Assembly: GCF_022230925.1 (NCBI RefSeq)
Contig: NZ_JAKKFH010000041.1
Span: forward strand, 1 to 64,000
DNA length: 64,000 nt
Direction of reading: 5' to 3'
DNA from: Micromonospora alfalfae
Lineage (GTDB): Bacteria; Actinomycetota; Actinomycetes; Mycobacteriales; Micromonosporaceae
Shown in pieces: positions 61,545 through 64,000 of this stretch. The notes under the pieces were generated by a model, which was given only the letters and a program-made list of their open reading frames with translations, searched no databases and was not told where the DNA came from. The position numbers and the translations under genes were made by a program. The first letter of the stretch is position 1. Every line of letters begins with the position of its first letter.

Positions 61545-64000
61545 TCACGCCTCGGTGATCGCCTTCTCGACGGTGAGCAGCAGGTTCGGCGCCTCGGCCG
61601 CTGGCAGACCGCCACCCTGAGCCAGGTCGGGACTGCCACCGCCGCGCCCGGAGAACGCCGCCTTCACCAGATCCGACGCGGCCAGGCCCCGGCTGCGGGC
61701 CGCCGCGTTGACAGCCACCACCAGTGACGCCTTGCCGTTCGACCGCGCCGCCACCGCCACGACCGCCGGCCGCGCCGGGTCGATCTTGCCGCGGATCTCC
61801 TGGGCCAGGGTGCGCACGTCGTTGCCGGCCGCGCCCTCCGGCGCCTCGGTGCCCACGTACGCGACCCCGCGCACGTCCTTGGCCTGCGCCGCGAGCGCCG
61901 CCGCGCCACCCAGCACCAGCTGGGCCCGCAGCTTCTCCAGCTCCTTCTCGGCGTCCCGAAGCTGGGTGACGGTCTGCTCCACCCGGTCGGCGACCTGATC
62001 GTTCGGCACCCGGTACAGCTCGGCCAACCGGGAGACCAGCAGGTGCTCCTTGGCCAGGAACCCGAACGCGTCCATGCCGACCAGCGCCTCGACCCGGCGC
62101 ACGCCGGAACCGATCGACGACTCGGAGAGGATCTTCACGAGGCCGAGCTGGGCCGAACGGGCCACGTGCGTGCCCCCGCACAGCTCCCGGGCGTAGTCAC
62201 CCACCTCGACGACCCGCACCTCCTCGCCGTACTTCTCGCCGAAGAGCGCCATCGCGCCGATCCGCCGCGCCTCCTCCAATGAGGTGATGAAGGCGTGCAC
62301 CTCCAGGTCGGCCAGGAGCACCTCGTTGACCTGCTGCTCCACGTCGCGCAGGACGCTCGGCGAGACCCCGGTCGGGGTGTTGAAGTCGAACCGGAGCCGA
62401 CCGGGAGCGTTCAACGACCCGGCCTGCGTGGCCGACTCACCGAGGAAGTTGCGCATGGTCTGGTGCACCAGGTGCGTGGCGGTGTGCGACCGGGAGATCG
62501 CCCGACGTCGGGTCGTGTCGATCTCGGCGAAGCCGGCCTCACCGGCGCGTACCTCGCCCCGGATCACCCGGGCGCGGTGCACGATCAGACCGGGCACCGG
62601 CTGCTGCACGTCGAGCACCTCGACCTGCCCGCCACCAACCGTGATCATGCCCTGGTCGGGCTGCTGGCCACCGCCCTCGGCGTAGAACGGGGTGGTGTCC
62701 AGCACCAGCTCGATGGTGTCGCCCTCGGTCGCCGCCTGGCGCGGGCCGTCGGCGCCGAGCAACGCCCGCACCGTCGACTCGCGGGACACCTCGCTGTACC
62801 CGGTGAACGTCACCGGCCCACCCGCGTCGAGCACCGACCGGTACGCCGACAGGTCGACGTGCCCCGTCTTGCGGGCCTGCGCGTCCGCCTTCGCCCGGGT
62901 CCGCTGGTCGGCCATCAGCCGCCGGAAACCCTCGTCGTCGACGGTGAGGCCCTGCTCCGCGGCGATCTCCAGGGTCAGATCGATCGGGAAGCCGTAGGTG
63001 TCGTGCAGCTGGAACGCCTTCGCCCCGGACAGCGCCGAGCCGCCCGCCGTGCGGGTCTCCGCGATCGCGGTGTCCAGGATCGTGGTGCCCGCCCGCAGAG
63101 TGGACAGGAACGCCTCCTCCTCCGCGTACGCGTAATCAGCGATCCGGTCGAAGTCGGTGGCCAGCTCCGGGTACGACGGCGCCATGCAGTCCCGCGCCAC
63201 CGGCAGCAGCTCGGGCAGCGCCCGGTCCTGCCAGCCCAGCAACCGGATCGACCGGATCGCCCGGCGCATGATCCGGCGCAGCACGTAGCCGCGACCCTCG
63301 TTGGACGGGGTCACGCCGTCGCCGATCAGCATCAACGCCGTGCGCACGTGATCGGCGATCACCCGCAGCCGGACGTCGTCCGGGTGCGACTCGCTGGCCA
63401 CATGCCCGGAGTGCGCGCCGTACCGCTTGCCTGTCAACTCCGCCGCCCGGGCCAGGATCGGCCGGACCTCGTCGATCTCGTACAGGTTGTCGACACCCTG
63501 CAGGATCGAGGCCATCCGCTCCAGGCCCATGCCGGTGTCGATGTTCTTCGCCGGCAGGTCACCCAGGATCGGGTAGTCCTCCTTGGTCGTGCCCGGACCC
63601 CGCTCGAACTGCATGAACACGAGGTTCCAGTACTCCATGTACCGGTCCTCGTCGACCGCCGGGCCGCCCTCGCGGCCGTACTCCGGACCCCTGTCGTAGA
63701 ACAGCTCCGACGACGGACCGCACGGCCCGGGAATGCCCATCGACCAGAAGTTGTCAGCCTTGCCCCGGCGCACGATCCGTTCGGCCGGCACGCCGACCGA
63801 CCGCCAGATCTCGTACGCCTCGTCGTCGTCGAGGTAGATCGTCGGCCAGATCCGCTCCGGGTCCAGCCCGTAACCACCCTCGGCGATCGGCTTCGTGGAC
63901 AACTCCCAGGCCAGCGGGATCGCGCCGGCCTTGAAGTAGTCACCGAAGGAGAAGTTGCCGTTCATCTGGAAGAACGTGCCGTGCCGGCTGGTCTTACCGA
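61545..64000 (-). CDS. alaS: alanyl-tRNA synthetase, 5' end beyond the window
   Basis: Charges tRNA-Ala. The reading frame stays open to base 64000 (SRHGTFFQMNGNFSFGDYFK), so the first residues are outside the window. The visible part includes catalytic-domain segments (GNFSFGDYFKAGAIPLAW and WNLVFMQFERG), the editing motif SHTATHLVHQTMRNFLG and CGGTHV, and the C-terminal domain. ruvX follows after 72 bases. Confidence 0.98.
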   Translation of the reverse strand, partial: GKTSRHGTFFQMNGNFSFGDYFKAGAIPLAWELSTKPIAEGGYGLDPERIWPTIYLDDDEAYEIWRSVGVPAERIVRRGKADNFWSMGIPGPCGPSSELFYDRGPEYGREGGPAVDEDRYMEYWNLVFMQFERGPGTTKEDYPILGDLPAKNIDTGMGLERMASILQGVDNLYEIDEVRPILARAAELTGKRYGAHSGHVASESHPDDVRLRVIADHVRTALMLIGDGVTPSNEGRGYVLRRIMRRAIRSIRLLGWQDRALPELLPVARDCMAPSYPELATDFDRIADYAYAEEEAFLSTLRAGTTILDTAIAETRTAGGSALSGAKAFQLHDTYGFPIDLTLEIAAEQGLTVDDEGFRRLMADQRTRAKADAQARKTGHVDLSAYRSVLDAGGPVTFTGYSEVSRESTVRALLGADGPRQAATEGDTIELVLDTTPFYAEGGGQQPDQGMITVGGGQVEVLDVQQPVPGLIVHRARVIRGEVRAGEAGFAEIDTTRRRAISRSHTATHLVHQTMRNFLGESATQAGSLNAPGRLRFDFNTPTGVSPSVLRDVEQQVNEVLLADLEVHAFITSLEEARRIGAMALFGEKYGEEVRVVEVGDYARELCGGTHVARSAQLGLVKILSESSIGSGVRRVEALVGMDAFGFLAKEHLLVSRLAELYRVPNDQVADRVEQTVTQLRDAEKELEKLRAQLVLGGAAALAAQAKDVRGVAYVGTEAPEGAAGNDVRTLAQEIRGKIDPARPAVVAVAARSNGKASLVVAVNAAARSRGLAASDLVKAAFSGRGGGSPDLAQGGGLPAAEAPNLLLTVEKAITEA

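Overview
The window looks like a chromosomal segment from a high-GC actinobacterium, most likely Micromonosporaceae (Micromonospora or a close relative). The reasons are strong GC bias at third codon positions, many GTG starts with ATGA or GTGA stop/start overlaps, the gene order pyrR-pyrB-pyrC-carA-carB-pyrD-pyrF-mihF-gmk-rpoZ-coaBC-metK-priA, and a clear BldD orthologue. Genus is an inference from family resemblance, not a search. Most genes are core metabolism on the minus strand. I see no tRNA, rRNA, CRISPR array, insertion sequence or prophage.

Layout. 1-1.5 kb: a repeat-rich intergenic stretch, then hisG and hisE (minus). 1.6-4.1 kb: a polar amino-acid ABC transporter (lipoprotein, permease, ATPase; plus). 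4.2-8.7 kb: a compact riboflavin operon ribD-ribE-pnuC-like-ribBA-ribH (minus) headed by an FMN riboswitch. 8.7-10.4 kb: rpe followed by a response regulator with a GGDEF-type domain. 10.6-12.5 kb: two tandem paralogous lipoproteins (plus). 12.6-15.5 kb: def-fmt-rsmB (minus). 15.6-20.7 kb: an accessory block with an HTH/NB-ARC/TPR regulator, a divergent secreted serine protease, and a kinase with a ParB-like C-terminus. 20.9-28.9 kb: priA, metK, coaBC, rpoZ, a divergent gmk, mihF, pyrF and bioA. 29.3-37.7 kb: the pyrimidine operon pyrR-pyrB-pyrC-carA-carB-pyrD with a PyrR-binding RNA loop in front of pyrR. 37.9-39.5 kb: bldD (plus), then nusB and efp (minus).

39.6-44.7 kb holds aroC-aroK and aroB-aroQ, split by a WYL-domain regulator and an alpha/beta hydrolase. 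44.8-58.4 kb is the main accessory region. It is a minus-strand polysaccharide cluster with a Wzz-like co-polymerase, Wzy-like polymerase/ligase, Wzx-like flippase, two or three glycosyltransferase components including an Alg13/Alg14-type pair, a sulfotransferase, an APH-fold kinase, a hexapeptide acyltransferase, a secreted propeller-like protein and a secreted GH26-like hydrolase. Beyond it come aroE, mltG, ruvX and the C-terminal part of alaS, which runs off the window end.

How it works together. aroE, aroC, aroK, aroB and aroQ are shikimate-pathway genes that are commonly close together, so the 13.6 kb polysaccharide block appears to sit inside an otherwise conserved ara alaS-ruvX-mltG-aroE...aroC-aroK neighbourhood. 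The most promising under-described system is this predicted sulfated cell-surface polysaccharide pathway. Other points worth attention are the guanylate kinase with a substituted P-loop, the kinase/ParB-like fusion, the two RNA regulators (FMN riboswitch and PyrR loop), and several long intergenic palindromes.
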